A stretch of 64,000 nt of DNA from JAENWD01 sp963837165 (GTDB taxonomy: Bacteria; Acidobacteriota; Vicinamibacteria; Vicinamibacterales; JAENWD01): positions 124,001 through 188,000 of the forward strand of contig CAWIMD010000005.1 of the NCBI GenBank assembly GCA_963837165.1, in the 5' to 3' direction. Shown piece after piece: positions 17,587 through 26,140 of this stretch. The notes beneath the pieces were generated by a model, which was given only the letters and a program-made list of their open reading frames with translations, did no database searches and was not told the origin of the DNA. Within the stretch, counting starts at the first letter, position 1. Each line of letters begins with the position of its first letter. Position numbers and translations under genes: made by a program.

Positions 17587-20500
17587 TCACCGTCGAGCGT
17601 CTCCGGGCGGATTCGGCCCCTCAACCGACAGTCCCAGCTTTTCCAGCAACGCCGCGAATCGCGGGTCCGACCGGAGCGGATCGAGGCCCGGTAATCCTAT
17701 GAAGCAGAGAAAGGGGTGCAGTTCCTCTCGGGCGCGTTCGAGCACGTCGAGCGCCTCGTCGATCTGCCCGAGCGCGCCGAGCAGCCACGCCTCGGAGACC
17801 GCCGTTGGAGCCGACGCCGGCCGGGCGCCGAGCTCGTCTCGAATCGCCCGGGCTTCTTCGGTCCGGCCCGCCGCCGCCAGCGCCCACCCGAGCATCCCGA
17901 GGAAATGAGCGCCGCGGCCCGAGATCGCGACCAGGTGCTCCAGCGTCGCGATGCCGGCGTCGAACCGGCCCAGGGCGACGTTCGCGGCGGCCGTCGTGTA
18001 CAGGGCCGAGACGTCCTCCTTCTCGAACGACAGCGCGTCGTCCAGGAAGGGCAGGGCGTCCTGCGGCCTGCCGGCGTCCAGCACCGCCAGTCCGGTGAGC
18101 ATGTACGGGAAGGAGGCCAGCGGATCCACCGCACGGGCGCGGGCCAGCAACTGCAGCCCTTCTTCGCGTTTCCGGACGATGCAGAGGCTGATCCCGAACG
18201 AGCCCAGGGCCTGAACGTGGGTGGGCTGCAGATCAATCGCCTTGCGCCACGCGGTTTCCATGGCCGGCCATCGTCGTTCGACCAGTGCGAGGAAGGCCTC
18301 GACGTGGAGCGTGTCCGCCGACTCTCCCTGGAGTTCCACGGCCGTGGCCAGCGCGTTCCGCGCACTGGCGCAGGCCTCGCGTGCCGGGATCAGGCTGGTG
18401 TAAGCGGCGAGCAGAGTGCTCTCCGCCAGACCGGTCCACGACGGCGCGTGACCAGGGTCGAGGCGGATGGCCTCCTCGAAGGCGCGCATGGCGCCCGCAT
18501 GGTCCTCCTTCGCGTGGCGAAGGTGTCGGCCTTTCAGGTACCAGCGGTAGGCCTCGAGGTTCGGGGGCTGCTGTCGGGCGGGAACGGCTCTCGCGCCCGG
18601 GGCAAGCCGGGCCTTCACCGCCTCGACGACGCCGGCGGCGATCTCGTCCTGGACGGCGAAGACGTCCACGGCCTCGCGATCGAAACGTTCCGACCAGAGA
18701 TGGTAGCCGCTCGCGACCTCGGTGAGCTGTGCGGTGACGCGCAGGCGTGTTCCCGACGTACGCACGCTGCCCTCGAGGACGTGGCCCACGGACAGGGCAT
18801 TGGCGATGGCCTTCAGACCGCCGCCGTCGTGCCCCGCGCGGAACGCCGAATTGCGGGACGCCACGCGGATCCCGTCGATCCGGACCAGCGCGTTCATGAT
18901 CTCCTCGGCCATGCCCTCGCAGAGGTACTCCTGATCCTTCGCCGGGCTCATGTCGGAGAACGGCAGCACGGCGATAGCGACGGGCGCGGTCGTGGTGCCC
19001 TCGCCTGGGATCACCAGCCCCGCCTTTCGGAGGCCGTCCATCAGGTGCTCGACGAGCTCGGGCTGATACCACCGTCCGAACTCGTCCCGCACGACCGAGG
19101 CGAAGGCGGGTTCGAGTGCGAGCAGCTCGCGAAGAGCCCGGCCCGCCGCCTGGCGCTCCCCGAGCTGTCCGTAAACGGCCAGGAGGAGGGCGCGGGAGAA
19201 GGACGATGCGCCGCCGATCTGGCACTTGAGCGCAGGGGCGAGCGCGTCGCGGTAGGCGCCGTTGCGATACGCGTCGAGGCAGCCGACCGCCCAGTACCAT
19301 CCCGGGTGATTCGGGTTCAGTTGCCGTGCCTGCTCTGCCAGCCGGCACCCGTGCTCCCAGTCGCCGGCAAAGGCCATCAGGTGGGCCATGTATTCGAGGG
19401 TGGACCCGTCCATCGGATTGAGCGCGATGGCCCGCTCCGCCGCGTTTCGGAAGGGGGGAAACTCCTTGCGGAAGAACAGCGCCTGGGCCAGGGCCAGGTA
19501 CACCAGGTGATTGGAGGGTGAGGCGTCGGCGGCCCGCCGCGCCGCCTCGAGGGCGCGCCCCAGCGGGTCGGGCCCCACGTTGAAGTGGAAGCGGTATTCC
19601 TCGCCGTAGATCGTCGAGAGCATGGCCCAGGCATCCGCGTAACCCGGTGCCTGCTGGACGGCCCGTTCGAGCCCGGCCCGCACCGCGGCGTGCTCCTCCG
19701 GCGTGAAGCGCGCGAAGTAGCCGAAGCTGCGGAGCACGGCCTCGTACGGGCTCAACTCCTCGGGAGGCTTACTCCGAACCGCTTCGCTCATGCTGCGAGG
19801 CAGCGCGCCGTACCAGTCGGCCACGGTCGAGACGACTCGTGGAACCAGATCGTCTTGCAGCGCAAACACGTCCTCGGGACGGAACGGGCGCTCGTAGCTC
19901 TCGGCCCAGAGATGAGCCCCGGAGACCGTGTCGACGAGCTGCACTGCCAGGCGCAGCCTCGTGCCCGCCTGGCGGAGACTTCCCTCGATCACGTACCGCG
20001 CGCCGAGCTTCGCCCCGACCGCCTGTGCGTCCGCTGCCCCGCTCGCTTCCGGCAGCATGGATCCGTGGGCGATCACCCGGAGGTACGAGAATCGCGACAG
20101 CCCGGTCACGATCTCTTCGGACAATCCCTCGGCCAGCGCCGTGAGGTCGGCGTTGGTGCCGGCGTGCTTGAACGGGAGCACCGCGACCCAGAAGCCCTCG
20201 TCCTGGCGCGCTGCGCCCGACCCGGCGTCGGTCGACGCCCGAGCAGGACTGAGGACCGTCGACGAGGCGGGCCCGCGGGTCAGGTCGCAGAGCTCGTTGC
20301 TCACGTCGCGCGCGGTCTGGATACGGTTCCGCGCGTCCTTCTCCAGACACCGGCGGACGATGCGCGCGAGGTCGCCCGGCAGATCGGCTCGGGACCCGTC
20401 GACGGGCGGCGGCGGGTCGCGCAGAATCGCGGAGGCGAGCTCGGCCGACGATTCGCCCGTGAACGGACGATGTCCGCTCGCCATCTCGTAGAGCAATGCG

Positions 20501-21120
20501 CCGAGGGAGAAGATGTCGCTGCGGTGATCGACGGCGCGGCCGGTGACCTGCTCCGGCGACATATAGGCAGGCGTCCCCATCACGACGCCCGCCTGCGTCT
20601 GGCCCGCCGACGTATAGGTGGCGTCGGCCGGGTCTGGTGCGCGCAGCTCCTTCGCGAGGCCGAAATCGAGCACTTTCACGCGGCCGTCGGCCGTCACCAT
20701 CACGTTGGCGGGCTTGAGGTCGCGATGGACGATGCCCTTCTCGTGCGCCGCCGCGAGGGCCTCGGCCACGGCGGTCCCTACCTCCACTATTCGCGCGACC
20801 GGCAGGCCGCCTTCGGGTATCAGGCGGTCGAGCGTCTGGCCCTCGACGAGCTGCATCGTCAGGAAGTGAACACCGTCGGCTTCCTCCACCGAGTGGATCG
20901 TGACGATGTTCGGATGGTCGAGAGCGGCGAGGGCCTTCGCTTCACGCTGAAAGCGCGCGAGCCGATCGGGGTCGCGGGCCGTCCCGGCGGGCAGGATCTT
21001 GAGCGCGACGCTGCGTCCAAGCTTCGTGTCCTCGGCCCGGTACACCTCCCCCATCCCTCCGGCGCCGATGGCCGAGGTGATGCGGTAGTGGGCAAGAGTG
21101 CGGCCGGAGGCCAGGGACAC
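17587..21120 (-). CDS. Ser/Thr kinase fused to two TolB-N-like plus TPR modules
   Basis: A 1177-residue protein. The kinase occupies about residues 1-275 (GAGGMGEVYRAED, VALKILP, HRDLKPANVMV, DFGLAKEL, AYMSPEQVTGRAVDHRSDIF). Two similar modules follow. Each begins with a TolB N-terminal/FlgO-like domain: WVAVLPFKHAGTNADLTALA at about 310 and IAVLPFSDMSPAKDQEYLCE at about 715, each continuing into EGSLRQAGTRLRLAVQL or EGSVRTSGTRLRVTAQL. Each is followed by tetratricopeptide repeats (AIALNPMDGSTLEYMAHL; AIRLDPGHAPSWTGLAES). No membrane span is visible, so unlike the other kinases here it seems cytosolic. TPRs would provide protein docking. It starts five bases downstream of another kinase gene and is surely co-transcribed with it. 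Confidence 0.93.
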   Translation of the reverse strand: MSLASGRTLAHYRITSAIGAGGMGEVYRAEDTKLGRSVALKILPAGTARDPDRLARFQREAKALAALDHPNIVTIHSVEEADGVHFLTMQLVEGQTLDRLIPEGGLPVARIVEVGTAVAEALAAAHEKGIVHRDLKPANVMVTADGRVKVLDFGLAKELRAPDPADATYTSAGQTQAGVVMGTPAYMSPEQVTGRAVDHRSDIFSLGALLYEMASGHRPFTGESSAELASAILRDPPPPVDGSRADLPGDLARIVRRCLEKDARNRIQTARDVSNELCDLTRGPASSTVLSPARASTDAGSGAARQDEGFWVAVLPFKHAGTNADLTALAEGLSEEIVTGLSRFSYLRVIAHGSMLPEASGAADAQAVGAKLGARYVIEGSLRQAGTRLRLAVQLVDTVSGAHLWAESYERPFRPEDVFALQDDLVPRVVSTVADWYGALPRSMSEAVRSKPPEELSPYEAVLRSFGYFARFTPEEHAAVRAGLERAVQQAPGYADAWAMLSTIYGEEYRFHFNVGPDPLGRALEAARRAADASPSNHLVYLALAQALFFRKEFPPFRNAAERAIALNPMDGSTLEYMAHLMAFAGDWEHGCRLAEQARQLNPNHPGWYWAVGCLDAYRNGAYRDALAPALKCQIGGASSFSRALLLAVYGQLGERQAAGRALRELLALEPAFASVVRDEFGRWYQPELVEHLMDGLRKAGLVIPGEGTTTAPVAIAVLPFSDMSPAKDQEYLCEGMAEEIMNALVRIDGIRVASRNSAFRAGHDGGGLKAIANALSVGHVLEGSVRTSGTRLRVTAQLTEVASGYHLWSERFDREAVDVFAVQDEIAAGVVEAVKARLAPGARAVPARQQPPNLEAYRWYLKGRHLRHAKEDHAGAMRAFEEAIRLDPGHAPSWTGLAESTLLAAYTSLIPAREACASARNALATAVELQGESADTLHVEAFLALVERRWPAMETAWRKAIDLQPTHVQALGSFGISLCIVRKREEGLQLLARARAVDPLASFPYMLTGLAVLDAGRPQDALPFLDDALSFEKEDVSALYTTAAANVALGRFDAGIATLEHLVAISGRGAHFLGMLGWALAAAGRTEEARAIRDELGARPASAPTAVSEAWLLGALGQIDEALDVLERAREELHPFLCFIGLPGLDPLRSDPRFAALLEKLGLSVEGPNPPGDARR

Positions 21121-21124
21121 GCTG

Positions 21125-23830
21125 CTACGGCTCCTTCAGGGTGACGTTCCAGATGTTGCCGCGCTGCAGTTCCATGCTGAAGATGATCTCGTCGCGGCCG
21201 AGCGCGAATCGCTCGGGACTCCGTTGGGTCGAGACCATCGATCGGCGCGATCCGTGCAGGTGCAGGACGGCGAACTGGAGGCCGATCGGGTGCTTCGTGC
21301 GCGGGTCGAGGCGCCGGGCCCACAGGCACCGGCTGCCATCTCGCTCGGACACGAAGTACAGCAACTGGCCGTCGGGAGACCAGGCGTTCTCTTCGGCGAC
21401 CGAGTCCTCGTCGCTCACGGCGATCCGGTCGGCTGGCGGCGCGGGAGCATCGCGAAACGGAAAGACGATGACGCGGGCGCGTTCTCCTGACGACCATTCC
21501 ATGGCGCTCATCCAGCGTCCGTCGGGCGAGAGGTGGGCGTGCCCGTATGTCTGGCCCGGATCGCCGGACAGCAGTGGCCGCAGCGTCCCGGTGGCGAGAT
21601 CCAGTGCCTCCAGGGTGTTCCAGCTTGCCGCACCCTCTCCACCCGTCACGAGCCACGACGCGGCGGGCCAGTCCCAGACCAGCTGGATATCCGGCGCGAC
21701 AGGTGTCGCTTCGCCTCCGTTCACGGGCCGCACGACGAACCGGTGCTTGCCGTTCACGTCCGCCTGGAAGACGACCCGCTGACCGTCTGGACTGATGTTC
21801 GCCTGGAACCCTTCGACGGGTCCAAGTGGCGTCTCCTGCAAGGTGCCCAGGTCCTTGAGCCACAGGTCGAGGGACGACTGGCGGTTCGACAGGAACACCA
21901 GTCGTCTGCCATCGGCCGACACGCTGGGCCACACGTCACCGGCGGCTGTGTCCGTGAGGGGTTGCGGGTCGCCGAGGGCGCGCCCCTCGTTGGCGGCGAC
22001 GGGCAGGCGGTACAGGTTCACGCGCCTGTCGAGGCTCGCGAAGTAGAGACGCTTTCCGTCATGTCCGGGCGCGACCGCTGGTGACTGGTCGAGGCCCGTA
22101 CCGGCCGTGAGCCGACGCGCCGGTCCCGTGACCGTCGTGCCGTCCTTCGACAGTCCGACGGACCAGAGACTCTGGCTGTCGCCCGAGCCGGCGGAGAACA
22201 CGACCTCGCCAGGCAGCCAGACGCCCATCTGCCCGAGGTCGAGGCCGACGGACTTCAAGAACGCCGTGGCGTGCATCGGCGACGCGGCCCCGGTAGCCAC
22301 ATCGACGCGGTACCAATCCGGGGGGGCACCGAGCGAGTCGTGCTGTTTCGCGACTCCCCTGATGCCGACGGCGGTGCCGTCGGGCGACCACACCGGGCTG
22401 CTGGCCGAGCGAAGGTCTTTTGCGAGCCTGACGGGCACGCCGCCTCCGTCGTCTGTGATCCAGAGTTCGTACACCGAGCCGCGCCCGCCACTCGTGTAGG
22501 CGACCCGTCGTCCATCGGGGGAATAGCGCGGACTCCGTCCTTTCGGGGCGACGAGGCGCTCGGCGCCGCCGAGCGCGGGCACCGCGTAGATCCCGCCGCC
22601 CTCGCGCTCGGAGCGGAACACGATGCGGCTGCCGTCCGGCGAGAAGCTGGGTTCGTGCGCGTCGGCATCGTCGTGGGTCACCTGCACCGGCTGCCCGCTC
22701 GGCAGCGGCTGCACCCAGATGTTCAGGCTGGAGCTGCCCCGGTCGGACGCGTACGCCAGCAGGGATCCGGTCGGCGAGACGGCCGGGTCGGTCGTCAGCC
22801 CCGAATCAGCGGTGACTCGGACCAGGTCGTTTCCGATCGGCATCTCCGCGACGGACGGTACCGAGCGCCGTGCAGCCCACCAGGTGATGCCGCTGGCCAC
22901 CACGACAAGAGCGAACGCGCCGGCGACGGCCAGGCCGATGCCGGTGCGACGGCCATTCATCGCGGTTAGTGCCGACGGCTGCTCGCCGGCAGCACTGAGG
23001 GCGACCCGCGCTTCCCCGATGTCGCGCAGCCGCTGCTTCACGTCGCGGTCGAGACAGCGCTCGAGCAGCCGCCTGAGCCGAGGGGGCGTGTCGGCGGGCA
23101 GCGCCGCCCAGTCGATGTCCTGCCGCAACACGGCCGCGAGCACGTCCGATATCTCGTCGCCCGCGAAGGCTCGGGCGCCGGTCAGCATCTCGTACAGCAC
23201 GACCCCGAAGGCCCAGATGTCGGCGCGCTTGTCCACTCTCTTGCCGCGCGCCTGTTCGGGCGACATGTACGCCGCCGTGCCGAGGATCATGCCCAACTGG
23301 GTCGCGTGCGCCGTGAGCGTGGGCGAGTTCATCGCATCCCCGCTCGACGCCCCGGCCGGGTCCAGCGCCTTGGCGAGGCCGAAGTCCAGCACCTTGACGG
23401 TGCCGTCCTCTTTCACCTTCACATTGGCCGGCTTCAGATCGCGATGGACGATGCCCGCCTCGTGCGCGGCTTCGAGCGCCTCGGCAATCTGCCTGGCGAT
23501 GGGCAGGACCTCGGCGAGCGGGATTGGCCCGCGCGCGTTCAGCACCGACAGGTCGTCGCCCTCGACCAGCTCCATCACCAGCGCGCGGACACCGGCGGCC
23601 TCCTCCACGCCGTAGATCGTCGCGATGTTCGGGTGGTTCAGCGCGGCCAGGGTCTGCGCCTCGCGCGTGAACCGCGCCAGCCGCTCGGCGTCGGTCGCGA
23701 ACACATCGGGCAGCACTTTGATCGCCACCTGGCGATTGAGCCTGGTGTCGGTGGCGAGATAGACCTCGCCCATGCCGCCGGCGCCCAGCTTCTCCAGGAT
23801 TCGATATGGACCGAGTGTGGCGCCGATCAT
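21125..23830 (-). CDS. Transmembrane Ser/Thr protein kinase with PD40/TolB propeller
   Basis: A 901-residue kinase. ATG at 23830 gives MIGATLGPYRILEKLGAGGM; an upstream in-frame extension would run through vapC and is rejected. Motifs are VAIKVLP, HRDLKPANVKV, DFGLAKALDP, AYMSPEQARGKRVDKRADIW. A membrane helix lies at about 295-320 (IGLAVAGAFALVVVASGITW). The periplasmic propeller shows repeated blades (VSPTGSLLAYASD, FSPDGSRIVFRSE, YSPDGRRVAYTS, VSADGRRLVFLSN, ISPDGQRVVFQAD, LSPDGRWMSAMEW). It is flanked at eight bases by vapC upstream and at four bases by the TPR-kinase downstream, so the row vapB-vapC-kinase-kinase looks like one operon. That link between a TA module and kinases is unusual, though it may be chance packing. 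Confidence 0.95.
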   Translation of the reverse strand: MIGATLGPYRILEKLGAGGMGEVYLATDTRLNRQVAIKVLPDVFATDAERLARFTREAQTLAALNHPNIATIYGVEEAAGVRALVMELVEGDDLSVLNARGPIPLAEVLPIARQIAEALEAAHEAGIVHRDLKPANVKVKEDGTVKVLDFGLAKALDPAGASSGDAMNSPTLTAHATQLGMILGTAAYMSPEQARGKRVDKRADIWAFGVVLYEMLTGARAFAGDEISDVLAAVLRQDIDWAALPADTPPRLRRLLERCLDRDVKQRLRDIGEARVALSAAGEQPSALTAMNGRRTGIGLAVAGAFALVVVASGITWWAARRSVPSVAEMPIGNDLVRVTADSGLTTDPAVSPTGSLLAYASDRGSSSLNIWVQPLPSGQPVQVTHDDADAHEPSFSPDGSRIVFRSEREGGGIYAVPALGGAERLVAPKGRSPRYSPDGRRVAYTSGGRGSVYELWITDDGGGVPVRLAKDLRSASSPVWSPDGTAVGIRGVAKQHDSLGAPPDWYRVDVATGAASPMHATAFLKSVGLDLGQMGVWLPGEVVFSAGSGDSQSLWSVGLSKDGTTVTGPARRLTAGTGLDQSPAVAPGHDGKRLYFASLDRRVNLYRLPVAANEGRALGDPQPLTDTAAGDVWPSVSADGRRLVFLSNRQSSLDLWLKDLGTLQETPLGPVEGFQANISPDGQRVVFQADVNGKHRFVVRPVNGGEATPVAPDIQLVWDWPAASWLVTGGEGAASWNTLEALDLATGTLRPLLSGDPGQTYGHAHLSPDGRWMSAMEWSSGERARVIVFPFRDAPAPPADRIAVSDEDSVAEENAWSPDGQLLYFVSERDGSRCLWARRLDPRTKHPIGLQFAVLHLHGSRRSMVSTQRSPERFALGRDEIIFSMELQRGNIWNVTLKEP

Positions 23831-23838
23831 CGGGAGCC

Positions 23839-24246
23839 TCAATACGGCAGCACGCGCAGGCCTGGCACCCGCGAGAAGTCCCTCACGTTCCGCGTGATGA
23901 GCGGCGCGTCCTCGACGATCGCGGCCGTGGCGATGAGCAGGTCCATCGCGGCGATGCGTCCGCCCGCGCGTTCGATTCCAGCAAGCAGCCGCGCGTACAC
24001 CGGGGGAAACCGCGCGTCGGGATATGTGACCAGCAGTCCCTCGAGCAGCCGGTCGAGCGCGGCGTGCTCCTGGAGCGGGCGCCGGGCCTGTTCGGCGCCT
24101 GCGCGCAGCTCGCACACGACATGTACCGACACGCCGAGCGCCTCGCCCTCGTCGAGCGACTCCATGATGTCGAAGGCCGGCCCTGGACGTTCACGCGCCG
24201 CTTCCCGCAGCAAGTCGATGAGGGTTGAGCTGTCGAGGTGGATCAT
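23839..24246 (-). CDS. vapC: VapC family PIN-domain toxin
   Basis: A 135-residue PIN ribonuclease toxin. It starts MIHLDSSTLIDLLREA (first Asp at 5) and continues with VHVVCELRAGAEQARRP (Glu), GGRIAAMDLLIATAAI (third acidic site) and the end DAPLITRNVRDFSRVPGL, which carries the family's LITRN..DF motif. It is complete by length. The ATG overlaps the antitoxin stop by four bases. Only eight bases separate its stop from the next kinase gene, so toxin transcription probably continues into the kinases. Confidence 0.92.
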   Translation of the reverse strand: MIHLDSSTLIDLLREAARERPGPAFDIMESLDEGEALGVSVHVVCELRAGAEQARRPLQEHAALDRLLEGLLVTYPDARFPPVYARLLAGIERAGGRIAAMDLLIATAAIVEDAPLITRNVRDFSRVPGLRVLPY

Positions 24247-24476
24247 CGCTTCGCCGACCGTGCCTGGTCCAGGCGGCGTGACTTGACCTGGCGGTCCATG
24301 GCGTCCAGCGCGTCGTCACCGAAGCGCACCTCGCGCAGCAGCGTCCGAAAGGCCCCGGCGGTCGGCATGGCACCGAAGTGGGCCTTGATCACGTCGGAGA
24401 ACGACTGCCCGGCCGCCTTTCGGCGAGCGAGGAGCGTGTAGGCCTCGAGGTCGATGGTGATGGTCTTGACGGCCAT
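24243..24476 (-). CDS. vapB: VapB-type antitoxin
   Basis: A 77-residue antitoxin. ATG at 24476 gives MAVKTITIDLEAYTLLARRK, a short beta strand plus helices of the DUF217/VapB type that pairs with PIN toxins, then GQSFSDVIKAHFG and a basic tail (RQVKSRRLDQARSAKR). An in-frame GTG at 24491 would add five residues (MHDKC). The two candidate starts lie in a perfect 11-bp tandem duplication (24474-24495), so the extension may be just a by-product. ATAAG-type words upstream could serve as the -10 of a nearly leaderless transcript. Confidence 0.85.
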   Translation of the reverse strand: MAVKTITIDLEAYTLLARRKAAGQSFSDVIKAHFGAMPTAGAFRTLLREVRFGDDALDAMDRQVKSRRLDQARSAKR

Positions 24477-24495
24477 GCACTTATCATGCACTTAT
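24474..24495. repeat. Perfect 11-bp tandem duplication over the vapB start
   Basis: CATGCACTTAT occurs twice with no spacer (24474-24484 and 24485-24495). On the vapB strand this is ATAAGTGCATG twice, the second copy containing the ATG. Each copy carries a TATAAG/GATAAG-like word, so the duplication doubles both a possible -10 box and a start region, or forms a two-site operator. Confidence 0.8.
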
Positions 24496-24747
24496 AGGCG
24501 ACACGCATCAACCTGGCTGGTATTCGAGACCCGAGCTCGGGTCCAACGCCTGCCGGCGCTTCGCGCTTTCCTTGTCGCCCTCTGACGTCGGACGATAGCC
24601 CCACGCCGTGAGGTCGTAGCGTCGAACAGACCCTCGAAGCCGGGTTCGGGCGTGAACCGGTCGGGTCACGCGAGCACGCGGGGCCTGGACAGGGCGAAGC
24701 GATTCATGCCGGGCAGCATACTTCGAACCTCGAGTCACGGGCGCGCC
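24496..24747. other. Intergenic stretch without recognised gene
   Basis: Between the divergent vapB and GntR genes nothing convincing is encoded. An 85-codon minus-strand reading frame (24508-24765) is rich in Arg and Pro, lacks a ribosome site and matches no family I know, and it would run through the GntR promoter. It may be decayed sequence. Confidence 0.6.
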
Positions 24748-24776
24748 TTGACAACCCACGGCCACAGTATTACTGT
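24748..24776 (+). promoter_or_regulatory. Promoter of the GntR/ABC operon
   Basis: TTGACA (24748-24753) is followed after exactly 17 bases by TACTGT (24771-24776), a good sigma-70-type match. Expected initiation at about 24783 leaves a leader of some 14 bases before the ATG at 24797. The -10 lies in an inverted repeat, so the operon is probably autorepressed. Confidence 0.65.
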
Positions 24777-24795
24777 ATTAGTTAAGTAGTACAGT
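24764..24795. promoter_or_regulatory. Overlapping dyads at the -10 box, candidate GntR/YtrA operator
   Basis: ACAGTA-T-TACTGT (24764-24776) is a perfect 6-bp-arm palindrome. Its right half ACTGTA also pairs in mirror with TACAGT at 24790-24795, so two overlapping operators share the central half-site. The dyads cover the -10 and the start of transcription, as expected for repression by the GntR-type product encoded next. Confidence 0.6.
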
Positions 24796-24796
24796 C

Positions 24797-25192
24797 ATGC
24801 TGTTCCGGTCGAACTCATCTTCGGGCGTCCCCGTGTACCTCCAGCTCATCGAGCAGGTGAAGCACGCGGTCGATGTCGGCGCTCTGCGGACGGGCGACCA
24901 GTTGCCGGCCATCCGGCGCGTCGCCGAGGACCTGGTGATCAACCCGAATACGGTGGCCAGGGCCTACCGCGACCTGGAGCGCGACGGCGTGATCGAGCTG
25001 CGACAGGGCGCCGGCGCGTTCGTCGCCGACAACGGCCACGAAAGCCGAGTGACGAAGATCAAGACCGCGCAGCCGGTGCTTCAAGCGGCCCTCGACCGAT
25101 TGGTCGCGGCCGGCCTTTCCCAGGACGAGATCCGCCGGCTGTTCGAGGCGGAGCTGCCGCGGCTGGCGGACGCTCCGCGGACGAGGAAGTGA
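24797..25192 (+). CDS. GntR family regulator, YtrA subfamily
   Basis: A 131-residue short GntR repressor. The winged helix is at the N-terminus: VPVYLQLIEQVKHAVDVGAL, RTGDQLPAIRRVAEDLVINP, NTVARAYRDLERDGVIELRQ, GAGAFV. There is only a ~50-residue dimerising tail (LVAAGLSQDEIRRLFEAEL), the hallmark of YtrA-type regulators, which usually sit in front of ABC transporter genes and respond to cell-envelope-active compounds. The same arrangement is seen here, with the ATP-binding subunit overlapping its stop. It likely binds the dyads at 24764-24795. Confidence 0.92.
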   Translation: MLFRSNSSSGVPVYLQLIEQVKHAVDVGALRTGDQLPAIRRVAEDLVINPNTVARAYRDLERDGVIELRQGAGAFVADNGHESRVTKIKTAQPVLQAALDRLVAAGLSQDEIRRLFEAELPRLADAPRTRK

Positions 25193-26097
25193 TGAGCACG
25201 TCAGACGTCGCGATCGAGATCCACGGCCTCCGCAAACGGTTCGGTGCGGTCGAGGCCCTTCGGGCCCTGGACCTCCGTGTGCCGGCCGGCTCCATCTATG
25301 GCTTCCTTGGCCGCAACGGCGCCGGCAAGACCACCACGATCAAGGCGCTGATGGGGATGCTCCGGCCTACCGCGGGCGAGGTCTGTGTCCTGGGGCACCG
25401 GCCGGGGGACACCGATGGCGTGGCCGTGCGGCGGCGGATCGGGTATGTGGGCGAGGATCGGACCGCGTGGCCATCAATGACGGCGGATCAGGTGCTGAAG
25501 ATCTCCCGGCCCCTGTTTCCCGGCTGGCGGGTCGACCTCGAGCAGCAGTACCTGGATGGGTTCGAGATCCCGACGCGCCAGGGGATCGGCCGGTTCTCCA
25601 AGGGCACGCGGACGGCCTTTGCGCTCGTGCTCGCGCTCGCGCGGGGCGCGGACCTGCTGCTCCTGGACGAACCGACCGAGGGGCTCGATCCCGCCATGAA
25701 CGAGCGGGCGCTCCAGGCGCTGGTCCGGGCATCGGCGGACCGTCCGGGACTCACGATCTTCTTCTCGTCTCATCGGCTCGACGAGGTGGAGCAGATTGCG
25801 GACCGCGTGGGCATCATCGAGCGCGGGCGTCTCGCGTTCGACGAGTCCCTCGACGATCTGCGGGCGGGCTACCGGCGCGTCGTCATGGTCTTCGATGGCA
25901 ACCCGCCGGAAGACCTCTCGCGCGCTGCCGGCGTGAGGCAGGCCCGCAGCGAAGGGCGGATGTTGTCATTGCTCGTGAGCCATCACGTGGACGATCTGGT
26001 CGCGCAGGGAAGGGACCGTCATGCACGGGATATCGAGGTGACGCCGGTGACGCTGAGAGACATCTTCCTCGATGCGGCCGATCGGCCCGAGGTGTGA
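25192..26097 (+). CDS. ABC transporter ATP-binding protein
   Basis: A 301-residue single ABC domain of the CcmA/YtrB drug-exporter type. Walker A is GRNGAGKTTT (about residues 43-52), the Q-loop region is YVGEDRTAWPS (Glu in place of the usual Gln), the signature is weak (RFSKGTRTAFALVLALARG instead of LSGGQ), Walker B is LLLLDEPTEGLD, and the switch His is in FFSSHRLDEVEQIADR. A C-terminal ~80-residue tail may regulate. ATG at 25192 overlaps the GntR stop by one base (TGATG); a GTG one codon earlier is possible. It powers the permease encoded next; the degenerate signature motif is typical of GntR-linked exporters. Confidence 0.92.
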   Translation: MSTSDVAIEIHGLRKRFGAVEALRALDLRVPAGSIYGFLGRNGAGKTTTIKALMGMLRPTAGEVCVLGHRPGDTDGVAVRRRIGYVGEDRTAWPSMTADQVLKISRPLFPGWRVDLEQQYLDGFEIPTRQGIGRFSKGTRTAFALVLALARGADLLLLDEPTEGLDPAMNERALQALVRASADRPGLTIFFSSHRLDEVEQIADRVGIIERGRLAFDESLDDLRAGYRRVVMVFDGNPPEDLSRAAGVRQARSEGRMLSLLVSHHVDDLVAQGRDRHARDIEVTPVTLRDIFLDAADRPEV

Positions 26098-26140
26098 CCG
26101 GGTGCGCGCAATCGACGCCAGACGAGTGTGGAGGTCGGTG

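Noticed and set aside
24508..24765. 85-codon minus-strand frame before the GntR gene
   Set aside because: It crosses the GntR promoter and operator, has no ribosome-binding site and no recognisable family pattern.
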